A stretch of DNA of 64,000 nt. Source: DASVBE01 sp963770375. Lineage in GTDB: Bacteria > Actinomycetota > Actinomycetes > Streptosporangiales > Streptosporangiaceae. This document shows positions 51,619-59,781 of the stretch, piece by piece (positions within the stretch are counted from its first letter, which is position 1; every line of letters begins with the position of its first letter). The notes under the pieces are model-generated. The model worked only from the letters and a program-made list of their open reading frames with translations. It had not been told where the DNA came from and made no database searches. Made by a program: the position numbers and the translations under genes. The DNA is taken from contig CAVYPM010000009.1 of assembly GCA_963770375.1 (NCBI GenBank), positions 124,001 through 188,000 of the forward strand, written 5' to 3'.

Positions 51619-53214
51619 ATGACAAATCGGACTACTGCGCTGAAGGCGCTGACCGCGGCCGGCGCGCTCGTCGTACTCGCCGCCTGCGGGTCGAGCGGCG
51701 GGTCGGGCGGCACTACGAGTGGCGGGTCCACCAGCGGGGGCGGCAGCACCAGCGCAGGCACCCCGGTGCACGGCGGCAAGCTGACCTTCGCCGCGGTCCA
51801 GGACGCCCAGTCCATGAACAAGACCACGGTCTTCGACAACAACTCGATCTGGATCTTCGAGCAGATCTTCCAGCAGCTGTACACGGTCTCGCCGGACGGC
51901 AAGAGCGTGGTGCCGCAGCTGGCCACCAGCTACAAGGTGTCCTCGGACAAGAAGACCTACACGTTCACCCTCCGGCAGGGCGTGAAGTTCTCCAACGGCC
52001 AGCCGATGACGTCCAAGGACGTCAAGTTCTCCATCGACCAGACCACCAAGGCCAGCCAGGGCTGGGGCTTCATCAACACGGCCATCAAGTCGACCTCCGC
52101 CCCGTCGCCCGACACCTTCGTCGTCCACCTCAAGTACCCGTGGGCGCCGCTGCTGGCCGACCTGTCGATCTTCGCCAACGGCATCATCCCGGACAACTAC
52201 GCCGGCAAGAGCGAGACCGCGTTCTACAACGCGCCGATCGGCACCGGCCCGTTCAAGTGGGACGTCTGGCACAAGGGCCAGTCCCTGACGCTGGTCAAGA
52301 ACCCGCTGTACTGGGAGAAGGGCAAGCCCTACCTGGACAGCATCACCTGGACCGACGTGGCCAGCGACAACACCCGGCAGCAGCAGCTGCAGGGCGGCCA
52401 GGCCCAGATCGACCAGTTCCCGGCGTGGTCCACGGTGACCAAGCTGCAGAGCACGCAGGGCGTGAACATGCACCTGTTCAACTCGACGCAGACCAACTAC
52501 CTGGCCTTCAACGAGACGCGCAAGCCGTTCCAGGACGTCCACGTGCGCCGCGCGATCTCGCTGGCGCTCAACCGGGACGCGCTGGTCAAGGCGGTGCTGT
52601 TCGGCCACGGCAAGCCGGCCAACTCGCTGTTCCCGCCGCAGGTGCCGTACTACGACCCGAACACCCCCGGCTACCAGTTCAACCTGGCCGAGGCCAAGAA
52701 GGAGATGGCCCAGTCCTCGGTGCCGAACGGGTTCAGCACCTCGATCGTGATCCCGTCCGGTAACTCCGACTACCTGACGATCTCCACGATCGTCCAGTCC
52801 GAGCTCAAGCCGCTGGGCATCAACGTGAAGATCAACCAGCTCGACCCGAACACCGAGAACACCCAGACCCAGAACCTGAACTACGACATGACGCTGACGC
52901 TGTGGACGATGGACATCAGCGACCCGGACGAGCTGGCCACCTTCGCGGTCGACCCGAAGTCCGGCGCCAAGTCGTTCTTCACCATGTACAACAACCCGGC
53001 CGTGGTCAACGCCGCGCACGCGGCGGAGAGGACCCTGGACACCGAGAAGCGGCAGCAGCTCTACAACACGCTCCAGACCGGCGCCGCCAAGGACGCGTTC
53101 ATGGCCTTCCTGTACTACTCGCCGTACCCCTACGCGACCACGACCAACGTGCATGGCTTCTTCGTCACGCCGCTGGGCAACATGCACATGGAGAACGTCT
53201 GGCTGAGCAAGTAA
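51619..53214 (+). CDS. Oligopeptide/dipeptide ABC transporter substrate-binding lipoprotein
   Basis: 531 residues from ATG 51619 with GGAG upstream. Lipobox VVLAACGSSGGSGG near residue 20 and a Gly/Ser/Thr linker, then SBP_bac_5 landmarks: GGKLTFAAVQDAQSMNKTTV, VPQLATSYKVSSDKKTYTFT, LRQGVKFSNGQPMTSKDVKF, NAPIGTGPFKWDVWHKGQSL, LVKNPLYWEKGKPYLDSITW and DVHVRRAISLALNRDALVKA. It captures peptides or similar amides at the outer membrane face and hands them to the DppBC channel. First gene of the plus-strand cluster. Confidence 0.92.
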   Translation: MTNRTTALKALTAAGALVVLAACGSSGGSGGTTSGGSTSGGGSTSAGTPVHGGKLTFAAVQDAQSMNKTTVFDNNSIWIFEQIFQQLYTVSPDGKSVVPQLATSYKVSSDKKTYTFTLRQGVKFSNGQPMTSKDVKFSIDQTTKASQGWGFINTAIKSTSAPSPDTFVVHLKYPWAPLLADLSIFANGIIPDNYAGKSETAFYNAPIGTGPFKWDVWHKGQSLTLVKNPLYWEKGKPYLDSITWTDVASDNTRQQQLQGGQAQIDQFPAWSTVTKLQSTQGVNMHLFNSTQTNYLAFNETRKPFQDVHVRRAISLALNRDALVKAVLFGHGKPANSLFPPQVPYYDPNTPGYQFNLAEAKKEMAQSSVPNGFSTSIVIPSGNSDYLTISTIVQSELKPLGINVKINQLDPNTENTQTQNLNYDMTLTLWTMDISDPDELATFAVDPKSGAKSFFTMYNNPAVVNAAHAAERTLDTEKRQQLYNTLQTGAAKDAFMAFLYYSPYPYATTTNVHGFFVTPLGNMHMENVWLSK

Positions 53215-53254
53215 GGACCTAGGCCCCCTCGAGAAGAAAAGGTAACGATCGCCC

Positions 53255-54199
53255 GTGGGGCGGATGTCATTCGTGGGCCGGCGGCTGCTGCAGCTCATTC
53301 CAGTAGCCGTCGGCGTCACGATCGTTTGTTTCTTCATGATCCACCTGATCCCCGGCGACCCGGCCGAGACGATCCTGGGGATCCACGCGACCCCGCAGAA
53401 GGTCGCCCTGCTGCACAAGCAGTGGGGCCTTGACCGGTCGCTGGCCGCCCAGTACTGGCTGTTCATGGACCGGCTGCTGCACGCCAACCTGGGGACGAGC
53501 CTGATCTACGGCACCGGCGCGTCCACCCTGATCTGGCAGCGGCTGCCGGTGACCCTGTGGCTGATCGTCTACGCCACCGTGCTGGCCATCATCATCAGCG
53601 TGCCGCTGGCGATGATCGCCGCGACCCGCAAGGACGGGCTGCGCGACCACGCGGTCCGCGCGGTCCCGCTGATCGGCCTGGGGATGCCGCCGTTCTGGGT
53701 CGGGTTCCTGCTGATCTACGTGTTCGGCATCAAGGAGCACTGGTTCCCGGTCAGCGGGTACGGCCAGGGGTTCGTCGGCCACCTGCGCTCGATGTTCCTG
53801 CCCGCCCTGACCGTGGCCATCGCGCTGTCGCCGGTGGTCATCCGCAGCCTGAGAGCCAGCATGCTCAACGTGCTCGGCGCCGACTTCATCACCACGGCCA
53901 AGTCCAAGGGCGTGGGTGGCCCCCGGCTGTTCTTCCGGCACGTGCTGCGCAACGCGGTCATCCCGGCGATCACCGTGCTCGGCATCAACATCGGCTTCCT
54001 GATCGGCGGCACGGTGGTGGTGGAGAGCGTGTTCGCGCTCCCGGGGGTTGGCCAGCTGATGATCAACTCCATCTTCCAGCGGGACTTCCCGGTCGTGCAG
54101 GGCGTCACGCTGGTGTTCGCCGTGCTGGTCGTGCTGGTGAACCTGCTGGCCGACATGGCCTACGCAGCGCTCGACCCGAGAGTGAGCTTCGACAGGTGA
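53255..54199 (+). CDS. Peptide ABC transporter permease, DppB type
   Basis: 314 residues from GTG 53255 (ATG 53264 also possible). Six membrane helices; MIHLIPGDPAETILGIHATP after helix 1, RLPVTLWLIVYATVLAIIIS, and the EAA loop DFITTAKSKGVGGPRLFFRH that contacts the ATPases. The stop TGA at 54197-54199 overlaps the GTG of the next permease. Confidence 0.92.
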   Translation: MGRMSFVGRRLLQLIPVAVGVTIVCFFMIHLIPGDPAETILGIHATPQKVALLHKQWGLDRSLAAQYWLFMDRLLHANLGTSLIYGTGASTLIWQRLPVTLWLIVYATVLAIIISVPLAMIAATRKDGLRDHAVRAVPLIGLGMPPFWVGFLLIYVFGIKEHWFPVSGYGQGFVGHLRSMFLPALTVAIALSPVVIRSLRASMLNVLGADFITTAKSKGVGGPRLFFRHVLRNAVIPAITVLGINIGFLIGGTVVVESVFALPGVGQLMINSIFQRDFPVVQGVTLVFAVLVVLVNLLADMAYAALDPRVSFDR

Positions 54200-55109
54200 G
54201 CATTACCGGAGCAGCAGGAGAGCAGTTCGCGCCCGCCGGCGGGGCCCTGGATCGAGCCGGACGCCCCGGCCGCTGGACCGCAGCGTGCAGGCCCGCCGGG
54301 CCACCTGGTACAAGCAGCCGGCGCTGATGGCCGGCCTGATCATCACGGGCATCGTCCTGATCGCGGCCATCGCCGCGCCGCTGATCACCTTCTACAACCC
54401 GATCGCCCAGAACCTGACCGACGCCCTGCAGGGACCGAGTGCGGCGCACTGGCTGGGCACCGACCAGTTCGGCCGGGACACCTGGACCCGGCTGATCTAC
54501 GGTGCCCGGGTCGACCTGCGGATTGCGTTCATCGCGGTGCTGTTCCCGTTCGTGCTCGGCACCGTGCTGGGCGCCATCGCGGCGTACTTCGGCGGGTGGT
54601 TCGACCTGGTCATCATGCGGGTGGTCGACGTCGTCGTCGCGTTCCCGTTCTTCGTGCTGCTGATCGCCCTGGTGTTCGTGCTCGGGCCCGGGGCCCGGAG
54701 CATCTACATCGCGATCACCGTGGTCGGCTGGGTGTCCTACTGCCGCATCGTGCGGGCCGAGATCCTGGTCGCCAAACGCCAGGAGTACGTGCTGGCCGCC
54801 CAGTCCGCCGGCCTGTCCAACACGCGCATCATGGGCCGGCACCTGATGCCCAACGTGATCAGCCAGGCAATCATCTACGGGATGTCCGACATCGTGCAGG
54901 ACATCCTGGCCATCGTCACACTCGGCTATTTCGGCCTCGGCATACCGCCGCCCACGGCGGAATGGGGATCGATGATCAACGGCGGGCAGAACTTCCTGAC
55001 CACGCACTGGGAGCTGACCACGATCCCCGGCCTCGCCGTGATCCTCGTGGGGCTCGGGCTGTCCCTCATCGGCGACGGGCTCGCCGACCTCCTGAGGCCG
55101 GGCCAGTGA
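54196..55109 (+). CDS. Peptide ABC transporter permease, DppC type (frameshifted near N-terminus)
   Basis: GTG 54196 overlaps the DppB stop and reads ITGAAGEQFAPAGG; at the GGGG run 54241-54244 one base appears missing, after which the frame gives RPLDRSVQARRATWYKQPAL and a complete DppC. A GTG at 54285 would give an intact 274-residue form without a ribosome site. Features: WLGTDQFGRDTWTRLIYGAR, the family signature, six helices, and EAA loop EYVLAAQSAGLSNTRIMGRH. LGYFGLGIPPPTAEWGSMIN closes the conserved part. Its stop overlaps the next GTG. Confidence 0.88.
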
Positions 55110-56167
55110 CGGCGGCGTTCAGTCCCGGCGGCGTTGCCGGCGGGCCGATGCTCGAGGTCCGTGACCTGCACGTGCAGATCGCCACGCGGCGCGGCACGGT
55201 CCGCGCCGTGGACGGGGTGTCCTTCGAGGTGCCCAGGGGCGAGGCGCTCGGCCTGGTCGGCGAGTCCGGCTCGGGCAAGAGCATGACGCTGCGGTCCATC
55301 CTCGGCGTGCTGCCGCCGGAGGCCAGCGTGACCTCCGGGCAGATCCTGCTGGACGGCCAGGACCTGGTGCCGCTGGGGCAGAACGAGCTGAACCGGATCC
55401 GCGGGCCGAAGATGTCGATGATCTTCCAGGAGCCGATGAGCGCGCTGAACCCGGTCATGCGCGTCGGCGCGCAGATCGCCGAGGGCCCGATGCTCCACCA
55501 GGGGCTGAGCCGGGGCAAGGCGGCCGAGCGGGCGCTGGACCTGATGCGCCGGGTCGGCATCCCGCACCCGGAGCGGCGGATGCGGTCCTACCCGCACGAG
55601 TTCTCCGGCGGCATGCGGCAGCGCGTGATGATCGCCATCGCGCTGTCCTGCGAACCCGAGGTGATCCTCTGCGACGAGCCGACCACCGCGCTGGACGTGA
55701 CCATCCAGGACCAGATCCTGCGGCTGCTGGCCCGGCTGTGCCGCGAGTCCGGGGTGAGCCTGCTCTTCGTCACCCACGACCTGCCCGTGGTGGCCCAGAT
55801 CTGCCAGCAGGTCGCGGTCATGTACGGCGGGCGGCTGGCCGAGTACGGGCCGGTCCAGGACGTGCTGCACGACCCGCGGCACCCCTACACGCTCGGCCTG
55901 GTCCGGTCCGCGCCGGACTTCGACAACGTCCGCGACTCGCTGGTGCCGATCCCCGGGTCGCCGCCGAGCCTCATCACGCCGCCGGACGGCTGCCGGTTCC
56001 ACCCGCGCTGCAAGTTCGCCGAGGAGGACTGCCAGGTGATCGAGCCGCCGATGAAGCCGCTGCCGGGCGGGCGGGCCACCGCCTGCCTGCACTACGAGCG
56101 GACCATCGAGTCGCTCGAAGCCGAGCGGGCCGGGCAGCCCCTGACCGCCGCCGAGGACGCGTCATGA
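55106..56167 (+). CDS. Peptide ABC transporter ATP-binding protein, DppD type
   Basis: 353 residues from GTG 55106, overlapping the permease stop (GTGA). Walker A LVGESGSGKSMTLRSILG, Q-loop MIFQEPMSALNP, signature FSGGMRQRVMIAIALSCEPE, Walker B VILCDEPTTALDVT, switch His VTHDLPVVA. The C-terminal oligopeptide-type domain has GCRFHPRCKFAEEDC, whose cysteines in related DppD proteins bind a [4Fe-4S] cluster. Couples ATP hydrolysis to uptake. Confidence 0.93.
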   Translation: MTAAFSPGGVAGGPMLEVRDLHVQIATRRGTVRAVDGVSFEVPRGEALGLVGESGSGKSMTLRSILGVLPPEASVTSGQILLDGQDLVPLGQNELNRIRGPKMSMIFQEPMSALNPVMRVGAQIAEGPMLHQGLSRGKAAERALDLMRRVGIPHPERRMRSYPHEFSGGMRQRVMIAIALSCEPEVILCDEPTTALDVTIQDQILRLLARLCRESGVSLLFVTHDLPVVAQICQQVAVMYGGRLAEYGPVQDVLHDPRHPYTLGLVRSAPDFDNVRDSLVPIPGSPPSLITPPDGCRFHPRCKFAEEDCQVIEPPMKPLPGGRATACLHYERTIESLEAERAGQPLTAAEDAS

Positions 56168-57216
56168 GCGAGCAGGAACCGGCCATGGCGGCCGACCCCA
56201 AGGGCCCGCTGCTCACCACCTCGAAACTGTCGGTCACGTTCACCGTGGGCGCCGCGTTCGGCGCGCGGCTCAGGAAAGAGAACTTCGTGCTGCGCGCGGT
56301 CGACGGGGTGGACCTGGAGATCGAGCGCGGCGAGGCGCTGGCCGTGGTGGGCGAGTCCGGGTCCGGCAAGTCCACCCTGGCCCGGGCGCTGACCGGGATC
56401 GCCCCGGTGGCGGCCGGCGAGATGATCTTCGACGGCCAGAAGCTGGCGGCCCGGCGGCGCGGCCGGGACCGGCGGCGGATCCAGATGGTGTTCCAGGATC
56501 CCTACTCCTCGCTGAATCCCCGGCTGACCGTCGGCAGCATGCTGAGCGAGCTGCTGAAGGTGCACAAGGTCGTGCCGCGGTCCGAGGTGGAGTCGTTCAG
56601 CCGGGAGCTGCTCAACCTGGTCGGGCTCAGCGACGAGGCGCTGTCGGCCTACCCGCGGCAGTTCTCCGGCGGGCAGCGCCAGCGGGTGGCCATCGCCCGG
56701 GCCCTGGCGCTCCGCCCGGATCTGCTGATCGCCGACGAGCCGGTGTCCGCGCTGGACGTCAGCGTGCAGGCCACGATCCTGAACCTGCTCCGCGACCTGC
56801 GCGCCGAGCTGGGCCTGACGCTGATGCTGATCTCGCACAACCTGGCCGTGGTCCGGCACCTGTGCGACCGGGTGGCGGTCATGTACCTGGGCCGGATCGT
56901 CGAGGTGGCGCCGACCGAGGAGCTGTTCAGCAACCCGCAGCACCCGTACACCCAGGCGCTGCTGGCGGCCATCCCGACGCTGGAGCCCGGGTCGTGGGAC
57001 GAGGAGCCGGCCATCACCGGCGACCCGCCGAGCCCGCTGAACATCCCGTCCGGCTGCCGGTTCCGGACCCGCTGCCCGCTCGCCGAGCAGATCTGCCACG
57101 ACCAGGACCCTGAGCTGCGGGCCGGCGCGGCCAGCGCCGGTCACCGGGCCGCCTGCCACTTCGCGTTCGCCGCGGCGGGGTCCGTCGCGCCCGCCGGCGG
57201 GGCCGGCCAGGACTAG
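56164..57216 (+). CDS. Peptide ABC transporter ATP-binding protein, DppF type
   Basis: 350 residues from ATG 56164, overlapping the DppD stop (ATGA). Walker A VVGESGSGKSTLARALTG, Q-loop MVFQDPYSSLNPRLTVG, signature FSGGQRQRVAIARALALRPD, Walker B LLIADEPVSALDVS, and SHNLAVVRHLCDRVAVMYLG. The C-terminal GCRFRTRCPLAEQICHDQDP is the family's cysteine motif. Partner of DppD. Confidence 0.93.
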   Translation: MSEQEPAMAADPKGPLLTTSKLSVTFTVGAAFGARLRKENFVLRAVDGVDLEIERGEALAVVGESGSGKSTLARALTGIAPVAAGEMIFDGQKLAARRRGRDRRRIQMVFQDPYSSLNPRLTVGSMLSELLKVHKVVPRSEVESFSRELLNLVGLSDEALSAYPRQFSGGQRQRVAIARALALRPDLLIADEPVSALDVSVQATILNLLRDLRAELGLTLMLISHNLAVVRHLCDRVAVMYLGRIVEVAPTEELFSNPQHPYTQALLAAIPTLEPGSWDEEPAITGDPPSPLNIPSGCRFRTRCPLAEQICHDQDPELRAGAASAGHRAACHFAFAAAGSVAPAGGAGQD

Positions 57217-57220
57217 CTGA

Positions 57221-57244
57221 CCCGCGCCGCAGATCCCGTATCCC
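57221..57244 (+). repeat. Copy of a dispersed gene-end motif
   Basis: Begins CCCGCGCCGCAGATCCCGTA, four bases after the DppF stop, and matches 24773-24796 at 23 of 24 bases. It separates the transporter genes from the hydrolase genes of the cluster. Confidence 0.55.
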
Positions 57245-57277
57245 GTCAAGAGGAGGCCAGCCATCACCGAGCCAGTA

Positions 57278-58204
57278 ATGATCGCGAGTGAGCGCGGTGA
57301 GGTGGGCCTGTCCGCGGGCCTCGCGCTGCTGCGGGACGGAGCAAGCGCGATGGACGCGGTGGAAGCCGCCATCCGGGTGGTCGAGTCCAACGAGGCCGAC
57401 CACTGGGTTGGTGTGGGCGGTCTGCCTAACCTGCTCGGTGAGGTCGAGCTGGACGCGTCGATCATGGACGGCGCGACGAAGCGGGCCGGCGCGGTCGGCG
57501 GGGTGAAGGGCTTCCCGCACCCGATCACGATCGCCCGGGCCGTGTGCGAACAGCTGCCGCAGCACCTGCTGCTGATCGGCAGCGGGGCCGAGCGGTTCGC
57601 TGACGAGATGGGCATCGAGCGGGGCGAGACGCTGACCGACGAGGCCCGGCAGATGTGGCGGGACGGGCTGTCCGACGAGGGCCTTTCGAAGGCGGCCGAG
57701 CTGCAGGGCCCGGGTGAGGCGGCGTACCGGCGCAGCGCGCTGGAGCGGATGCGGGCCATGGCGCCGCCCGGCGGGCCGTGGGGGACGGTCAACGTGATCG
57801 GCCTGGACTCGGCGGGCAACCTGGTGGTCGGGGTGTCCACCAGCGGCTACCCGTGGAAGTACCCGGGCCGGGTGGGCGACTCGGCGCTGATCGGGTCGGG
57901 CAACTACTGCGACAACGCGGTGGGTGGGGCCGCCTGCACCGGCCGCGGCGAGCTGGCCATCCGGGGGAATACCGCCCGGTCGGTGGTGCTCGGCCTCGCT
58001 GCGGGTCAGGACCCGTCGGCCGCGTGCGCTGGTGCGCTGGCCGAGACGCTGGACCTGCCGGACGAGTTCCGTGCGCCGCTGCAGTGCCTGTGCCTGACCC
58101 CGGACGGGGCGCACGGCGGGGCGTCCACCCGGGCCGGGGCCACCTACGCGGTGATGACGGCCAGCGATCAGGAATACCGGATCATCGAACGGAGGCAGGT
58201 ATGA
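57278..58204 (+). CDS. Isoaspartyl peptidase/L-asparaginase family Ntn-hydrolase
   Basis: 308 residues from ATG 57278. Family features: MDAVEAAIRVVESNEADHWV, VGVGGLPNLLGEVELDASIM, AGAVGGVKGFPHPITIARAV, and the cleavage/nucleophile site with Thr in GGPWGTVNVIGLDSAGNLVV, then VSTSGYPWKYPGRVGDSALI and GSGNYCDNAVGGAACTGRGE. It is expected to self-cleave before the Thr and hydrolyse isoaspartyl peptides, asparagine or N4-glycosyl-asparagine. The best ribosome site (AGGAGG, 57251-57256) is 21 bases from this ATG but 6 bases from an in-frame ATC at 57263, so initiation may be unusual. The stop overlaps the next ATG. Confidence 0.88.
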   Translation: MIASERGEVGLSAGLALLRDGASAMDAVEAAIRVVESNEADHWVGVGGLPNLLGEVELDASIMDGATKRAGAVGGVKGFPHPITIARAVCEQLPQHLLLIGSGAERFADEMGIERGETLTDEARQMWRDGLSDEGLSKAAELQGPGEAAYRRSALERMRAMAPPGGPWGTVNVIGLDSAGNLVVGVSTSGYPWKYPGRVGDSALIGSGNYCDNAVGGAACTGRGELAIRGNTARSVVLGLAAGQDPSAACAGALAETLDLPDEFRAPLQCLCLTPDGAHGGASTRAGATYAVMTASDQEYRIIERRQV

Positions 58205-59028
58205 AGATCTTCCTGTCCACCGACATGGAGGGCACCGCCGGCGTCGTCGACTGGGAGCAGTGCGTCGGCGACAGCCCGGAGGCGGCCGCCGGGCGGAAGC
58301 TGCTGCTGGCCGAGGTCAACGCGGCCATCGAGGGAGCGGTCGAGGGCGGCGCGACCGAGGTCGTGCTCAACGACTCGCACTACAACATGCGGAACTTCCC
58401 GGCTGATGAGCTGGCCGCGCAGGCGTCCTACATCTCCGGCAGCCACAAGCCGCTGTACATGATGCAGGGCCTGGACGGGTCGTTCGGCGCGGTGCTGTTC
58501 ATCTCGTACCACGGGTCGGTCGGGGCGTGCGCCGGGCTGTCGCACACCTATAACCCGCGGGCCGTGGTGGAGGCCAGGATCAACGGGGTCGTCACCGGCG
58601 AGGCCGGCATCAACGCGCTGGTCGCGGCGCACTACGGGGTGCCCGTGGTGCTGGTCACCGGCGACCGGGTGGCCTGCGAGGAGACCGAGAAGCTGATGCC
58701 CGGCGTGCACAGTGCGGTGGTGAAGGAGCACGTGAGCCGTCTTGCCGCGCACAGCCTGCACCCGGTGAAGGCGCGCGAGCTGATCCGGGAGACCGCGCGG
58801 CAGGCGGTGGCCGGGGCGTCGTCGGCTACCCCGCCGCCGTACCCGCGGCCGGTCTCCCTGGAGGTTTCGGTGCGGACCACTGATATCGCTGAGGCGGCCA
58901 CGTGGGTGCGGGGCGTGGAGCGGGTGGGGGACCGGGAGCTTGTGTTCGCCGGGGATGACCTGCTCTCGGTGTACCAGTCGTTCTGCGCGGCGATCCTGCT
59001 GACCAGGTCCATTGCGGAGGTGGTGTGA
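58201..59028 (+). CDS. dppA: M55 family D-aminopeptidase, DppA type
   Basis: 275 residues from ATG 58201, overlapping the previous stop (ATGA). The residues known from B. subtilis DppA are in place: Asp8 and Glu10 (LSTDMEG), His60 (LNDSHYNMRN), His104 (FISYHG), His115 (GLSHTYNP) and the Glu of VTGEAG. It is a di-zinc, decameric aminopeptidase that releases N-terminal D-amino acids such as D-Ala. In Bacillus, dppA sits with the dipeptide permease genes, as here. It should act on the imported peptide in the cytoplasm. Confidence 0.93.
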   Translation: MKIFLSTDMEGTAGVVDWEQCVGDSPEAAAGRKLLLAEVNAAIEGAVEGGATEVVLNDSHYNMRNFPADELAAQASYISGSHKPLYMMQGLDGSFGAVLFISYHGSVGACAGLSHTYNPRAVVEARINGVVTGEAGINALVAAHYGVPVVLVTGDRVACEETEKLMPGVHSAVVKEHVSRLAAHSLHPVKARELIRETARQAVAGASSATPPPYPRPVSLEVSVRTTDIAEAATWVRGVERVGDRELVFAGDDLLSVYQSFCAAILLTRSIAEVV

Positions 59029-59766
59029 CCGCAGTGACCGGTCGGCGGGTTGCCGCGGTCACCGGCGCGGCGGGCGGCATCGGGGCCGCGGTCTGTGCCC
59101 GGCTGGCCGCGGACGGCTTCGCGGTGGCCTGCCTGGACTACCGGGCGGATCTTGCGTCGGAGGTGGCTGCCGGGCTGTCCGGGGCGCGCGGTTACGGCCT
59201 GGACGTGCGCGACGCCGGGTCGGTGCGGGACGCCGCTGGGCGGATCCGTGCTGAGCTGGGGGAGCCGTGGCTGCTGGTGAACGCGGCTGGGGTTTTCAGC
59301 ATCCAGCGCCTTACCGACCTGGATGAGGCCGAGTGGGACCGGCTGCTGGACACCAACCTCAAGGGGCCGTTCCTGACCTGCCGGGAGTTCATCCCGGCGA
59401 TGACCGCCGCGGGCAGCGGCGCGATCGTCAACGTCGCCTCGACCGCCGGGGTGCGGGGCGGCCGGCTGCGGGCCGCGTACTGCGCGTCGAAGGGTGGCCT
59501 GGTGCTGCTGACCCGCAGCCTGGCGATCGACCATGGGGCCGGACGGCATCCGGGTGAATTGCGTGTGCCCCGGGCTGATCGACACCGAGATGGCAGACTG
59601 GATCCGGCACGACGAGGAGGCGCTGCACCGATGGTCGGCCACCCTGCCCGCGCGGCGGATGGGCACCCCGGCGGAGATCGCCGATGCTGTTTCGTTTCTG
59701 GCCTCGGACCACGCGAGTTACCTGCAGGGCAGCGTGCTCATGGTGGACGGCGGCGGTACCGCTTGA
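59025..59766 (+). CDS. Short-chain dehydrogenase/reductase (frameshifted as sequenced)
   Basis: GTG 59025 overlaps the DppA stop (GTGA). NAD(P) motif VAAVTGAAGGIGAAVCARLA, LVNAAGVFS, catalytic Ser in IVNVASTAGV and Tyr-Lys in AAYCASKGGLVLL. At the GGGG run 59535-59538 one extra G shifts the frame; without it the protein continues DHGPDGIRVNCVCPGLIDTE, MGTPAEIADAVSFLASDHAS and ends VLMVDGGGTA. About 246 residues. Oxidises or reduces an alcohol/keto group of a cluster intermediate, by inference. Confidence 0.85.
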
Positions 59767-59781
59767 CGCGCGGCCGGCCGG

